Assembly: GCA_030144725.1 (NCBI GenBank)
Contig: JASKMD010000013.1
Location: forward strand, 873,359-937,358
DNA from: Haematococcus lacustris
Lineage: Eukaryota; Chlorophyta; Chlorophyceae; Chlamydomonadales; Haematococcaceae
Direction of reading: 5' to 3'
Length of the DNA: 64,000 nt
This document shows, piece by piece, positions 16,453 to 27,000 of this stretch. The notes beneath the pieces are model-generated. The model saw only the letters and a list, made by a program, of their open reading frames with translations. It was not told the DNA's origin and did not search any database. Position 1 is the stretch's first letter; the number at the start of each line of letters is the position of its first letter. A program made the position numbers and the translations under genes.

Positions 16453-17764
16453 TCAGTCCAAATCTACAGGTAGCATGTCCTCTATGGCTCCAATGTCAGG
16501 CAGGTGGGTGCGTAGCTGCCTGGCTTGGCCGTCACCATGGGTGCAAATGAAAGGGTGATTGTGAGGAATGAAGTTCCCAGCTGGCCAGTTGTGGGGGATG
16601 GTGTGTAATGCAACAAAGTCCTGCACTTGAGACCAGAAGTCGCCTACAACATAGCGGCACACTCTGTCACATAGGGACAAGGCAGGGGTGGCATCAGGTA
16701 GGGCGTCAGCCAGATGCCAAAGCTCATCCAAGGAAGTTTGTCTAAGGGCATGGGCTTCAGCATGGTCCCTAGCAGCTAGTTGCCGTGCCCACCATACCCG
16801 CCGACCGCGCCACATGGCTCCCAAAGCAGCCAAGCAGACCACATCCCACACCCCCTGGTGGACATGGGTGGTGCAAGGTGACATGGCCAGCCAGACATGC
16901 GCAGTGTGGAGGTGAACAACAGGGGGCAAGGCTCGGCGCAGTTCGCGCACTACGGCACAGGCTAGGGGGCAGTCCCAAAAAGTGTGGCGCCTCATGGCAC
17001 TGCCTTGAGCATCAGCCCTGGCCTGCCCTTGGAGAGAGGGATCTCGCGTAGGCTCCCAGCCGCATGGGCAAGCCATGCCGATGTTGAGACCCCCCGCACA
17101 AGGGACCCCGTTGACTGCTAGCCGCCACATGACCTCCTTTGATGAGTTCAGCCAGGGTAGCTTCCATAGGGTAGGGACGCTTGAGGCAAGCCAAGCCTCC
17201 CCTTGAGCTTGAGTGGTAGGGGGGGAGGAGGGGAGTGGTAGATGGGAAGCGGAGGTAGGTGGAGGGGGAGGGAACCACATCCCGGCCAGAGCGTCCTTGA
17301 CAAAACGGCCGTTGGCTTCCGCCCGCAGCATGGTGACCGGCTCCATGAGCACCCGGGTGAAGCACTTGACCGTGGCACCCTCAAGGATGGGGATAGGGGA
17401 GGGGGCTGGGGCCCTGCCCGTGGGGGGGGCCTTAGGCAACCAACCTAGCCGGTCCATCACCATGGCTACTGCCACCCTTTGCAGAGCTTGGGGGTCCGCT
17501 GGGGCTGGCAAGGGAGCTTGCCGTGCCACCTCTTGCTGCCAACCGGTGGGCAGCCGGGCCCACATGGCGAAGAGGCCTGTAGCGCAGCGGGCTGGATTGG
17601 CTCGAACGGCCACAGCTAAGCTCCTAGCAACCTGTTCCTCCCCCCACACCGCCCGCTGCCACTCCCTGGACCCCACCCTGTCCCCCCGGCCCGCAGGCTG
17701 AGTGACCCGGCAGAGGTGGAGGAGGCTGCTGAGGTTGGTGAGGGAGGGGATGGCTGCCAGCTCT
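16453..17764 (-). CDS. LINE ORF2, C-terminal part
   Basis: Continues from ATTGF at the other side of the TIR element as QELAAIPSLTNLSSLLHLC. It contains the post-RT zinc-ribbon-like region (KEVMWRLAVNGVPCAGG, ACPCGWEP, RRHTFWDCPLA), typical of the zf-RVT segment of plant and algal LINEs, and ends with EDMLPVDLD then stop. No RNase H motif seen. Confidence 0.75.
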
Positions 17765-17767
17765 TGA

Positions 17768-17798
17768 CCCTACACCAGGGGTACATGAGTTAAACGAC
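17768..17798. repeat. Left terminal inverted repeat
   Basis: 31 bases, perfect inverse match to 20807-20837. Confidence 0.9.
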
Positions 17799-18011
17799 CA
17801 AACTAGTCAGTTATCAGACTTAACCTAGTTTAAGGCCATCTAGTCGAGTTGAACGAACCTAGTTTAACTAGTGTGGTATCATCATGCACCTTGATCAGAG
17901 AAAGAGGCAAACCAAGCACAGCAAACCAGCCCAAGGTTTAGTGCCTGTGCAAGCTATGTTACAGCCTCAAGGCCTTGGTGCCAGTGCACATCCGATGCGC
18001 CAACTCGCATG

Positions 18012-19112
18012 TCACACTCGAAGGTTTCGCTGAGGGACCGCGAAGGAAATGAGACTGCCCCGCCTATAGCAGCCAGCCGCATATAGCAGCCAGGAGCAGC
18101 CAGGAGCAGCCAGGAGCAGCCAACAGCAAATCGCAGCTACAAGCCAGCCAACCGTCGCCTGCCAGCAGCCACCACTGATGATAGACTGTGTGGCTTGAAG
18201 CTCACAGCATGCGCGACCAGCCATAGCAAACATGCGCCAAGGTCCAGCGAAAGGAGCAAGAGGAAGAATAGCAAAGTGAAAGGTGCGCTGTGAATCAGCT
18301 AGCGAGATAACAGCTTGTCGTTTGCTAGGACGGGCCCCATTGGAGACCGATGAGGAAGAGGATTGGGAGGATGCCCCCGCACCTTGCACCTTGCACCTTG
18401 CCCTTGCTAACATGCCCATTACTCGTCTGTTGCTCTGCACAACATTAGCGCAAGAGCCAGGAAGTGCAGCGCAGCAAGGAGCAGCCAGGAGCACTTCTTG
18501 CATGAACTTCTTTGCTGCACTTCTTTGGGCACACCTATCCCCCTCTTCCATAACAACCACACTCACCTTCATTCTCACTACCTTGCAGCCTGGAGCAAGC
18601 ACCCCCACCTCCCCCCAAAGCACCACCACCATCACCTCCCAGTGCACAACACACATAGAAGACAACAAGAAGGCTGATCACATTGCGCTCCTGACAGCAT
18701 CACAATGCAGCTCAGGACCTTAGAACTGCAGTAACGTCGGACCACAACAGGCTGATCGAAACCTCAGCGTGGCTTCCATTTTGCAACCACTGATTGGATG
18801 CAGGCTGCAGGCTGCCTAACCGCTAGCCACCGCTCCTACCTTGATGACATTTCCATAGGCTGCGCACCGGTTATGTTGCCCACATGCGCCACACAGCATC
18901 ACAACACAACACGATACAGCACATGTTACCTCCATGAAACAGTACAGCTGCAGCACACACGTAGAACGGAATTACGCGGTGCACTGCTCCCTGATGTGCA
19001 CACTGCTAAAGTGGAAGGGCAAAGCATGCGCATAGCCAAGGCCTGTGGTGTGACTGGTGATGTGGTAGGGCGAATACGAAGCACACAGTAGCCAAACCCC
19101 AGTGGTTCTTAG
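18012..19112. other. Interior of the TIR element without a clear gene
   Basis: A long minus-strand frame (18668-18012) is rich in Ala, Cys and Trp and lacks recognisable domains. Short AGCAGCCAGG repeats lie near 18085-18125. Upstream exons of the plus-strand cargo may be hidden here, but I could not place them. Confidence 0.35.
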
Positions 19113-19572
19113 GTGTGGCAGCAACACTGATTGCGGCAACTGTGAACCCAGACAAGGCCTTTGACATCACCACTGCCAGCAGCCTGCTGTGCAGTAAGCG
19201 CAGGCAAGGAGTCCCTCCCCACCCCACCCCACCCCATCCCCTCCCCTCCCCTCCCCTCCCCTCCCCTCCCCTCCCCTCCCCTCCCCTCCCCTCCCCTCCC
19301 CTCCCCTCCCCTCCCCTCCCCTCCCCTCCCCTCCCCTCCCCTCCCCTCCCCTCCCCTCCCCTCCCCTCCCCTCCCCTGCAGCCATGAGCAGTAAGCAAGA
19401 GCAGCAGCCAAAAGCAGCAGCTAAGAGGCGCTTGGAGCGGCATTCAGGACTTTCGGTGAGTGCACATGCTCTGGTGGTGTCAGCCTAGCCTGCCTAGTTC
19501 TGGTCATGCATTACCTTGTTCATTTGCTTGCTGGCTGATGCTTGCTTGCAGTTGTCGACAGCTAGAGCATGA
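19113..19572 (+). CDS. Cargo gene 3' end inside the TIR element (three exons)
   Basis: 19113-19193 (VAATLIAATVNPDKAFDITT, then ASSLLC; donor GTAAGC), 19382-19455 (MSSKQEQQPKAAAKRRLERH, then SGLS; donor GTGAGT) and 19552-19572 (LSTARA, stop) join with consistent phases. The first exon vaguely resembles the C-terminal part of atypical SDR/NmrA-like Rossmann proteins; this is a weak guess. It may be host gene pieces captured by the transposon, or the 3' end of an unrecognised transposon gene. Confidence 0.4.
19217..19376. repeat. (CCCCT)n microsatellite
   Basis: About 31 perfect CCCCT units forming most of an intron, ending right at the acceptor CTGCAG (19381). Confidence 0.95.
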
Positions 19573-20520
19573 CAGGTGTAGCATGGCTTTGTGATTGCAA
19601 GGAAGGTGGTAGCGGTGTAGAGCAGCAACCAACAAGGAGCCAGCATGGAATCAGCAAGGCATGACATGAAGCAAAACTGTAAGTGGCCAGCCCCTGCACA
19701 TCAGTGCTCCCCAGCCTTACTGCAAGGATGCCTCTTGCTGGCTGCAGGTCTGATGGTAACACTCCCGCCCCCTTGGCCCCCTTCTTCCTTCCCCCTTCCC
19801 TGCCCCATCCCACCACCACCACTTCCGCACCTACCTACCCTCCTCCCCTCTCCTCCCCCCTACCCCACGGCACCCAGCAGCCCTTGGCGTAACAGCCTGG
19901 AGCGGGCAGCCTAGAGCAGGCAGCATGGAGCGGGCGCTTGTAGTTATTGCCAACCCAGCTCACTCCAACCATGCCATGCCCACACACCACACTGTTGTAG
20001 CTATGGCTGATGCTGGTATTGCCTTCGCTGCTGCTGTTGCCTTTGCTGCTACTGCTGTTGCCACCGCTGCCGCATGCAGTTGAGGTCCCTAATGCTAAAC
20101 TTGGTGTAACCAAAAGAAAGAGAAGGCACCAACTTGCATAGCCCTTTGGGTGAGTCCGCCTTCATGTTGTGAGCGTACCATCTTATATGCTACATGTTTG
20201 TTGGGTGCGTGGAGGGGGAAGGTAGGCACACAATGTAGTGACTTGCCCTTTCCGCAGGAAGTATGGGAAGCTTCATTGGAGCTTTGGAGCAGTTTGGAAC
20301 AGCTTTGGAGCCACTCAGCAGCAGCCAGTCATGGGCAACAGCCAGTTAGTTGATGGCAGCTTGGACCAGCTGTGAGCAGCTGGGTGCATTGCGCGCGTTG
20401 AGTTTGCTGCAGCCGTGTGATCGCCTTGTGATTGTGCCTTGTCATACACAAGCTAGGCTAGGAGATGACAATGCTAGTTTACCTTGTCGTTTACCTGCTG
20501 GTTGAACCTGCTGCCCATGG

Positions 20521-20784
20521 CCTGATTCAGTTTAACTTAGATCCTAAACCAGGAGGTAAACTCAGAATTGAACTAGTTTATGGTCGACGTCGTTCACCGA
20601 GCCTAAAACGAGTTTAGCAAGAGTTCAACTACCAGTTAAACTGGCTGCCATGGTTAAACCTGGTTTGGCGAGCCCCTCGGTAAACCCCGGCCTGATTCAG
20701 TTTAACTCCTGGTTTAATTCCTAAACCAGGAGGTTAACTCAGAACTGAACTAGTTTATGGTCGACGTCGTTCACCGAGCAGTTT
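20521..20784. repeat. Subterminal tandem duplication of the TIR element
   Basis: 20521-20613 and 20692-20784 are near-identical (CCTGATTCAGTTTAAC, CTAAACCAGGAGGT, AACTAGTTTATGGTCGACGT, CGTTCACCGAGC). Repeated subterminal motifs like this are often transposase-binding sites. Confidence 0.85.
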
Positions 20785-20806
20785 GGGCAGTTTAACGCCT
20801 AAACTA

Positions 20807-20837
20807 GTCGTTTAACTCATGTACCCCTGGTGTAGGG
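20807..20837. repeat. Right terminal inverted repeat
   Basis: 31 bases, perfect inverse match to 17768-17798, followed by the TGA target duplication. Confidence 0.9.
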
Positions 20838-20840
20838 TGA

Positions 20841-23800
20841 AAGCCTGTGGTAGCCCACTCTGCCACCCACTGCAAAGCTTGAGCCCCCGCCTGCTGTAGG
20901 AAGGGGGCAGGGGGCTGCTGGGCGTCCTCCATGGCAAGCAACGGGTTGCCCCACACTGGGATATGGCTGCATGCTGGCCCAACTGGCAGCGGCAGCTCCG
21001 GCGTGAGGTCTGCTGGGCAGCCCAACCCGCGGAGGGCTGCCACAATGCGCCGTAGGAGGCCAGGCAGGCCAGCCTCTGGGAGGTTGCCGCTCACGCCTGG
21101 CTTGGCCCGGGCTAGGGCTAGGAGGTGGAAGGCAGGGTGGAGGTGGGGGCTGGCGGTGAGGAGGATGAGGGGAGTGAGGGACATCCACGCCGCCCGATGA
21201 GGCGGGCGCTGCAAGCGCTGCAGCTGGTTGCGTAGGTGGCGTTGCCTGCCGGGAGTGGCTGCTTGCATGGCTGCTTGCAACTCCCGGCGCCGGCGGACCT
21301 GCATGGGCTGCAGGGGGAGGCCATCACAGGCCAGGAACCCCAGCAGCTTGCACGCCCACACTGCATGGCGGGCCAGCATGTGTTGCTTCCATGGCAAGAG
21401 GCCAAACCCCCCCTGGCTGGGTGCCCCGGACAGGAGCAGGCCTGGGACCCCGGGCATGGGGCTGCGGGTGTTGCTGTCTGGTGGGACCCCCCTATCTACC
21501 AGCTTCTGGGAGGCTGAGGTGATGCGCTGCAGGAGGGGAGGGGGGGGGAGGCCCATGAACTCCCCATGAAACAGGAAGCGACTAACGGCAAACGTGGAGG
21601 CCGCTAGGCCCCTACCCATGGCTGACATGTGCAAGCGGGCCAGCTTAGTGAAGGAGTGCTCTACCCCCTCAATCAGCCTTGTCCAAATGGAAGTGGTGTG
21701 TGGTACATCATCAGTGTCATTGTGGATGTGCACCCCTAGGGCCTTGTGCATAGTGACCACAGGCATACCGCATACAACACTAGGTGCAGGATGCGTGGTG
21801 GGGGTGCCTACGTGTAAAAGGGTACTCTTGTCAGTGTTCATGTCTTGACCTGAGGCATGCTTGAAAACTGCCATGCACAAGCACAAGGGCTGCACATCAT
21901 CCTCAGCCACGGAGCGTATGAAAACCTCTGTGTCATCAGCAAACTGCATGCACACACGGCGCTGGCCAGCCACTACAACACCCAGGCTAGGTTGCGCATG
22001 CAGCCAACAAGACAAGGCCCAAGCCACAAAGAGGTAGAGGGAAGGGGACAGAGGGCAGCCCTGACGCACTCCAGCCTCCCATTGGGCCCACGGGGACTTG
22101 CACCCATTGACAACCACGCAGGCGCGGCAGTCTGACAAAAAAACCTTCACCCACGGCAGAAAGGCACCTGCTCCTACCGCCTCAATCACCGCATACAAGA
22201 AGGGGCGACTGATGGTGTCATAAGCTTTGGCAAAGTCAATGAAGGCCACTGCTGCTGCATGAGGCAACCCTGGCATGCCCTGCTGCGCGCGCAAGGCCGC
22301 CGGGAGCAACTGCAGGAAATGGATGTTGTCTCCTATAAGCCTATTAGGCAGGAAAGCTGACTGTTCTGGGCCTATGCTGTCAGCAAGCACACCCACCAAA
22401 CGGGAATTCAACACCCGTGCCAGGACACGATAGTCAGTGTTCAACAAGGTGATGGGCCGGTAGTTGGCTGGTGAGGTGGCGTCCCCTGATTTGCTGATGG
22501 GACACACCGCCCCCCACGTGAACATGTGCGGCATGGTGTGCGTGTTGCCTATGGCTGTGAAGAGAATGGCAAGCAGGGGCTGCAAGCAACCCCTCCCTAC
22601 CCGCCACACATTGACTGGCAGACCATCAGGTCCTGGGGCAGAACCTGGTGCCATGTGCTTGCAAGCCATCCTAACCTCCTCACATGACACTTGTGGTGCA
22701 CCAGCCTGACTGGCCAAATCGTGGTCTACTCGGTTGGCATGCGTCCTAACAGCAGTCAACACGTGTTGCACAGCCTCACTGTCACACACTGGGTCAGCAG
22801 AGATGCGTGCATAGTGGGCTACCAGGACTGAGGCAATGGAGGAGGGGGTGGTGGCTAACCCCCCCCAGGTGTGCGGACAGCGGTCAAGGAGGAGTTAGCA
22901 TGAGCAAGCACGTCCTTGAAATGGGCAGCTGCCCGCTCCCCCTCATGCAACCACTGCCACCTAGCTCTCAGGTCAGCAGGCGTGGAATGGGCTGCAAGGG
23001 CCTTCACATACTTGGCTTTAGCTTCCACCACCCGCTGCAAACTGTGCGCCGTGCTACCTGATGTGAGCTCTAATGCCTGGATGGCATCAACCAACTCTCT
23101 ATCAGCTTCTTGTACCTCATGAGTCCCAGGAGTCTCCTGCAGAGTTCTAGCCTTAGTGTTCAACACCCTGATCATATCGCCTAGGGCAGCCTTGAAGCTA
23201 GGCCACCACTGAATGATGTCATCACCCCTAGGGGCAAGAGCAGTTTGCGAGGCTGCCCACCCTTGAAACTCTTGCAGCAGCACGTCATGCTTGTCAAAGT
23301 GGATGTGGTGGCGAGGGAAGGGGTTGCCCTTGTGGGTCTGGGCTGCTCCCGGCCTAATGTGCATGACTACTGGTCTGTGATCTGACACGGTGCGACAGTC
23401 CACGTGGCATTGCTCTACAAATTGTAGCAGGGCAGTAGGGGCGAAGATCCTATCAAGCAACCGGCAACGTGCATAGTGGAAGCAAGAGAAGGTGTGAGAT
23501 GTAGGGTGCTTATGACGGTAGCAATCTATCAGGCTGTGAGTGGTGAGCATGGTGTTCATGGCTTGTGGCACTGATGCGGTGAAGTCAGCGATGGTGGACT
23601 GGCGGTGGGCAGTAGCGCCTTCACCTCCCGGGTTGTGATGCTCACGGGAGCTCCTATTCCACCCAGGAAGGCAGTCTCTAGCACCGTGAAAGACCATGTT
23701 CATATCCCCCAACAACACTATGTGGCTACTGGGCCGGGAGTGATGCTGAACCCAGGGGCAGACAACCTCTTGAAGGTACCTAACCTGGCCAGCACCCTCA

Positions 23801-23899
23801 CAAGGCATATACAGACACAAGAGCGTGAGAGCATGGCCAAAGCAGGTCAAGCGAACAGCAATCCTGCGACCATCACACTCAGGGTGGACATTGTTAGGG
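20841..23899 (-). CDS. LINE ORF2, endonuclease C-terminal half and reverse transcriptase
   Basis: The endonuclease half shows LLGDMNMVF and a SDHRPVV active-site motif. The reverse transcriptase shows APGPDGLPVNVW, ISKSGDATSPANYRPITLLN, QSAFLPNRLIGDNI, FIDFAKAYDTISR, VRQGCPLSPSLYLF and FADDTEVF (the catalytic YADD-type box as FADD). The two halves lie in different frames: the endonuclease frame meets a stop at 22855 just after a run of eight G (minus strand), and the RT frame continues directly behind it. A one-base change in the G run explains it, so this copy is broken or carries a sequence error. Confidence 0.88.
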
Positions 23900-23911
23900 T
23901 GCATGGTGATG
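23900..23911. repeat. 12-bp target site duplication, left
   Basis: TGCATGGTGATG, identical to 36073-36084; marks the left border of the 12.2-kb retrotransposon. Confidence 0.88.
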
Positions 23912-24006
23912 GACACTTTTTCGGATGGCAACAACCGGAGGAGTTTTCTGCAACACACACGACGCTGTTCACCAAACGCTGTACACGACTACACGATGCG
24001 CCAAAA

Positions 24007-27000
24007 ATGAACCCCAATGATAGGTGGAGCGACGCGGCGTCTCTTGAGACGGCCGGGATGCTGAACGCGGTTAGCTACTGCGTCAGCACTATGCCGGGTA
24101 AGCCCAGATGGTCAGCGATGATCAAAGCAATTGTTATCCTGATGATGTTACAGCTGACATATTGCTGCAACCCGAACCAAGGCCACAATAGCTCTGCGCA
24201 CACATCCACCCGCATAGCTCGCTGCCCAAATAGCCTTCCACAGGGAGAACATTTCTGGACTGGACGTAACAGCCGCCGAAACCCGATGTGGCAGCCAGAA
24301 AACAAGCGCTCGCAGCCTTGCTTAGCTATACAGCACTGCGCCCCACACCACCCCATACAGCGACAAGAGACTAGGCCTGCTCTGCCACAGCCGTGCATTA
24401 CCACACTCTGCCCTGAGCCGACGTATGCCTACAGACACCACAAACCATCGCCAAAGGGAAACACCCTGCGGACCACCCTGATGGGAAACACCCTGACGGA
24501 TTGCTATGAACTGCCAAAGGGAAACACCCTGCGGACCACCCCGAAGGGAAACACCCTGACGGATTGCTATGAACTGCCAAAGGGAACACCCCTGCGGCCC
24601 CCCCCGATGGGCACACCCCTGACGGACTGCTACGAACTGCCAAAGGGAACACCCCTGCGGCCCCCCCCGATGGGAATACCCCTAAGGAACAGCTCTGCTC
24701 AGGCAACCCTAGGGCCTGACTCAACTATTGACATTCAAGTATGTGATGCACAACCAATCCTACACATGTTACCCTTGCTATGCGCAGAAATGAACTACTG
24801 GCCTGCCACGATACAGCCCCATGCCCAAAGCCCCACGATGAAGGCCGGTGAGGCTGGCGGAGCACAGCCAGCCCACTGCATGCCAGAAGCGCACGCCCCA
24901 GCCACGCACGGCATGCTTGCCATGACGCAGCCCCGTGTTCAATGCCCAACCATGCAGGCCGGTGAGGCTGGCGGAGCACAGCCAGCCCACTGTATGCCAG
25001 CAGAGCACGCCCCAGCCACGCACGGCATGCTTGCCATGACGCAGCCCCGTGCCCAATGCCCCACCATGCAGGCCGGTGAGGCTGGAGGAGCACAGCCAGC
25101 CCACTGCATGCCAGAAGCGCACGCCCCAGCCACGCACGACATGCTTGCCATGACGCAGCCCCGTGCCCAATGCCCCACCATGCAGGCCGGTGAGGCTGGC
25201 GGAGCACAGCCAGCCCACTGCATGCCAGAAGCGCACGCCCCAGCCATGCACGGCATGCTTGCCATGATGCAGCCCCGTGTTCAATGCCCAACCATGCAGG
25301 CCGGTGAGGCTGGCGGAGCACAGCCAGCCCACTGTATGCCAGCAGAGCACACCCCAGCCACGCACGGCATGCTTGCCATGACGCAGCCCCGTGCCCAATG
25401 CCCCACCATGCAGGCCGGTGAGGCTGGAGGAGCACAGCCAGCCCACTGCATGCCAGAAGCGCACGCCCCAGCCACGCACGACATGCTTGCCATGACGCAG
25501 CCCCGTGCCCAATGCCCCACCATGCAGGCCGGTGAGGCTGGCGGAGCACAGCCAGCCCACTGCATGCCAGAAGCGCACGCCCCAGCCACGCACGGCATGC
25601 TTGCCATGATGCAGCCCCGTGTTCAATGCCCAACCATGCAGGCCGGTGAGGCTGGCGGAGCACAGCCAGCCCACTGTATGCCAGCAGAGCACGCCCCAGC
25701 CACGCACGGCATGCTTGCCGTGACGCAGCCCTGTGCCCAATGCCCCACCATGCAGGCCGGTGAGGCTGGCGGAGCACAGCCAGCCCACTGCATGCCAGCA
25801 GCGCACGCCCCAACCACGCACGGCATGCTTGCCATGATGCAGCCCCGTGTTCAATACCCCACCATGCAGGCCGGTGAGGCTGGCGGAGCACAGCCAGCCC
25901 ACTGCATGCCAGAAGCGCACGCCCCAGCCACGCACGGCATGCTTGCCATGACGCAGCCCCGTGTTCAATGCCCAACCATGCAGGCCGGTGAGGCTGGCGG
26001 AGCACAGCCAGCCCACTGTATGCCAGCAGAGCACGCCCCAGCCACGCACGGCATGCTTGCCGTGACGCAGCCCTGTGCCCAATGCCCCACCATGCAGGCC
26101 GGTGAGGCTGGCGGAGCACAGCCAGCCCACTGCATGCCAGAAGCGCACGCCCCAGCCACGCACGGCATGCTTGCCATGATGCAGCCCCGTGTTCAATGCC
26201 CAACCATGCAGGCCGGTGAGGCTGGCGGAGCACAGCCAGCCCACTGTATGCCAGCAGAGCACGCCCCAGCCACGCACGGCATGCTTGCCGTGACGCAGCC
26301 CTGTGCCCAATGCCCCACCATGCAGGCCGGTGAGGCTGGCGGAGCACAGCCAGCCCACTGCATGCCAGCAGCGCACGCCCCAGCCACGCACGGCATGCTT
26401 GCCATGACGCAGCCCCGTGCCCAATGCCCCACCATGCAGGCCGGTGAGGCTGGCGGAGCACAGCCAGCCCACTGCATGCCAGCAGCGCACGCCCCAGCCA
26501 CGCACGGCATGCTTGCCATGATGCAGCCCCGTGTTCAATACCCCACCATGCAGGCCCGCGAGGCACGCGGAGCCCACCATGTACCAGCAGAGCACGCTCC
26601 AGCCATACACGCTGGCACCATGCCGCCCTATGAAGCACAGCCAGCCAAGGAGCAGACAGGGATGCTCCATTCATGCATGCTGATGGATACCAGCAGAGAC
26701 GTTGGTACGATTGCTGACAAGACCTACAAGACACTTGTCCCATGTAAGGATGCCCTCCATGACATCAAACAAACCTACTTGCAATGGAAGGGCATGCATT
26801 GCATATTCATAGCAGTAGCCTGTGCATGGTGGTGGATTCATCACCATGCAACACTTCACCTCACTCCGATAATCTCTCAGTCCAACTCTCAGACCATCTC
26901 TCAGTCCCAAAACTGCTTTCGAAGGCATTGCAAAAGGCTGCAAAGATGGAGAGCCATCTCCACTACATCGGCCTTCGTCAATTTCCTTTACATAGACGGG

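Larger units (their letters stand above)
17768..20837. mobile_element. 3,070-bp DNA transposon with 31-bp perfect TIRs and TGA target duplication
   Basis: The left end CCCTACACCAGGGGTACATG (continuing AGTTAAACGAC) is the exact reverse complement of the right end. Flanks are TGA at 17765-17767 and TGA at 20838-20840. Outside sequence joins LINE ORF2 in frame. Both ends are rich in GTTTAA/TTAAAC motifs. No transposase was identified; it carries exon-like cargo on the plus strand (19113-19572). A 3-bp duplication fits CACTA/EnSpm or PIF/Harbinger groups, but the CCCTACACC terminus matches neither consensus clearly, so the superfamily is open. Confidence 0.85.

Noticed and set aside
18012..18668. 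218-codon minus-strand frame in the TIR element
   Set aside because: No domain, low-complexity composition, no consistent splice context; kept only as unexplained interior.
17760..20845. Reading the TIR element as hAT with ends at CAGGGGTACATG and 8-bp duplications
   Set aside because: The adjacent 8 bp on each side are reverse complements of each other, so they belong to the TIR; TGA is the direct repeat, and the LINE frame closes with it.
20817..23899. Plus-strand frames opposite the LINE RT
   Set aside because: The minus strand carries all seven RT motif blocks; plus frames are short and featureless.
24725..26743. Very long antisense frames (up to about 670 codons) rich in Trp, His and Leu
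   Set aside because: They are the reverse frames of the stop-free 114-bp repeat in ORF1 and end where the repeat ends.
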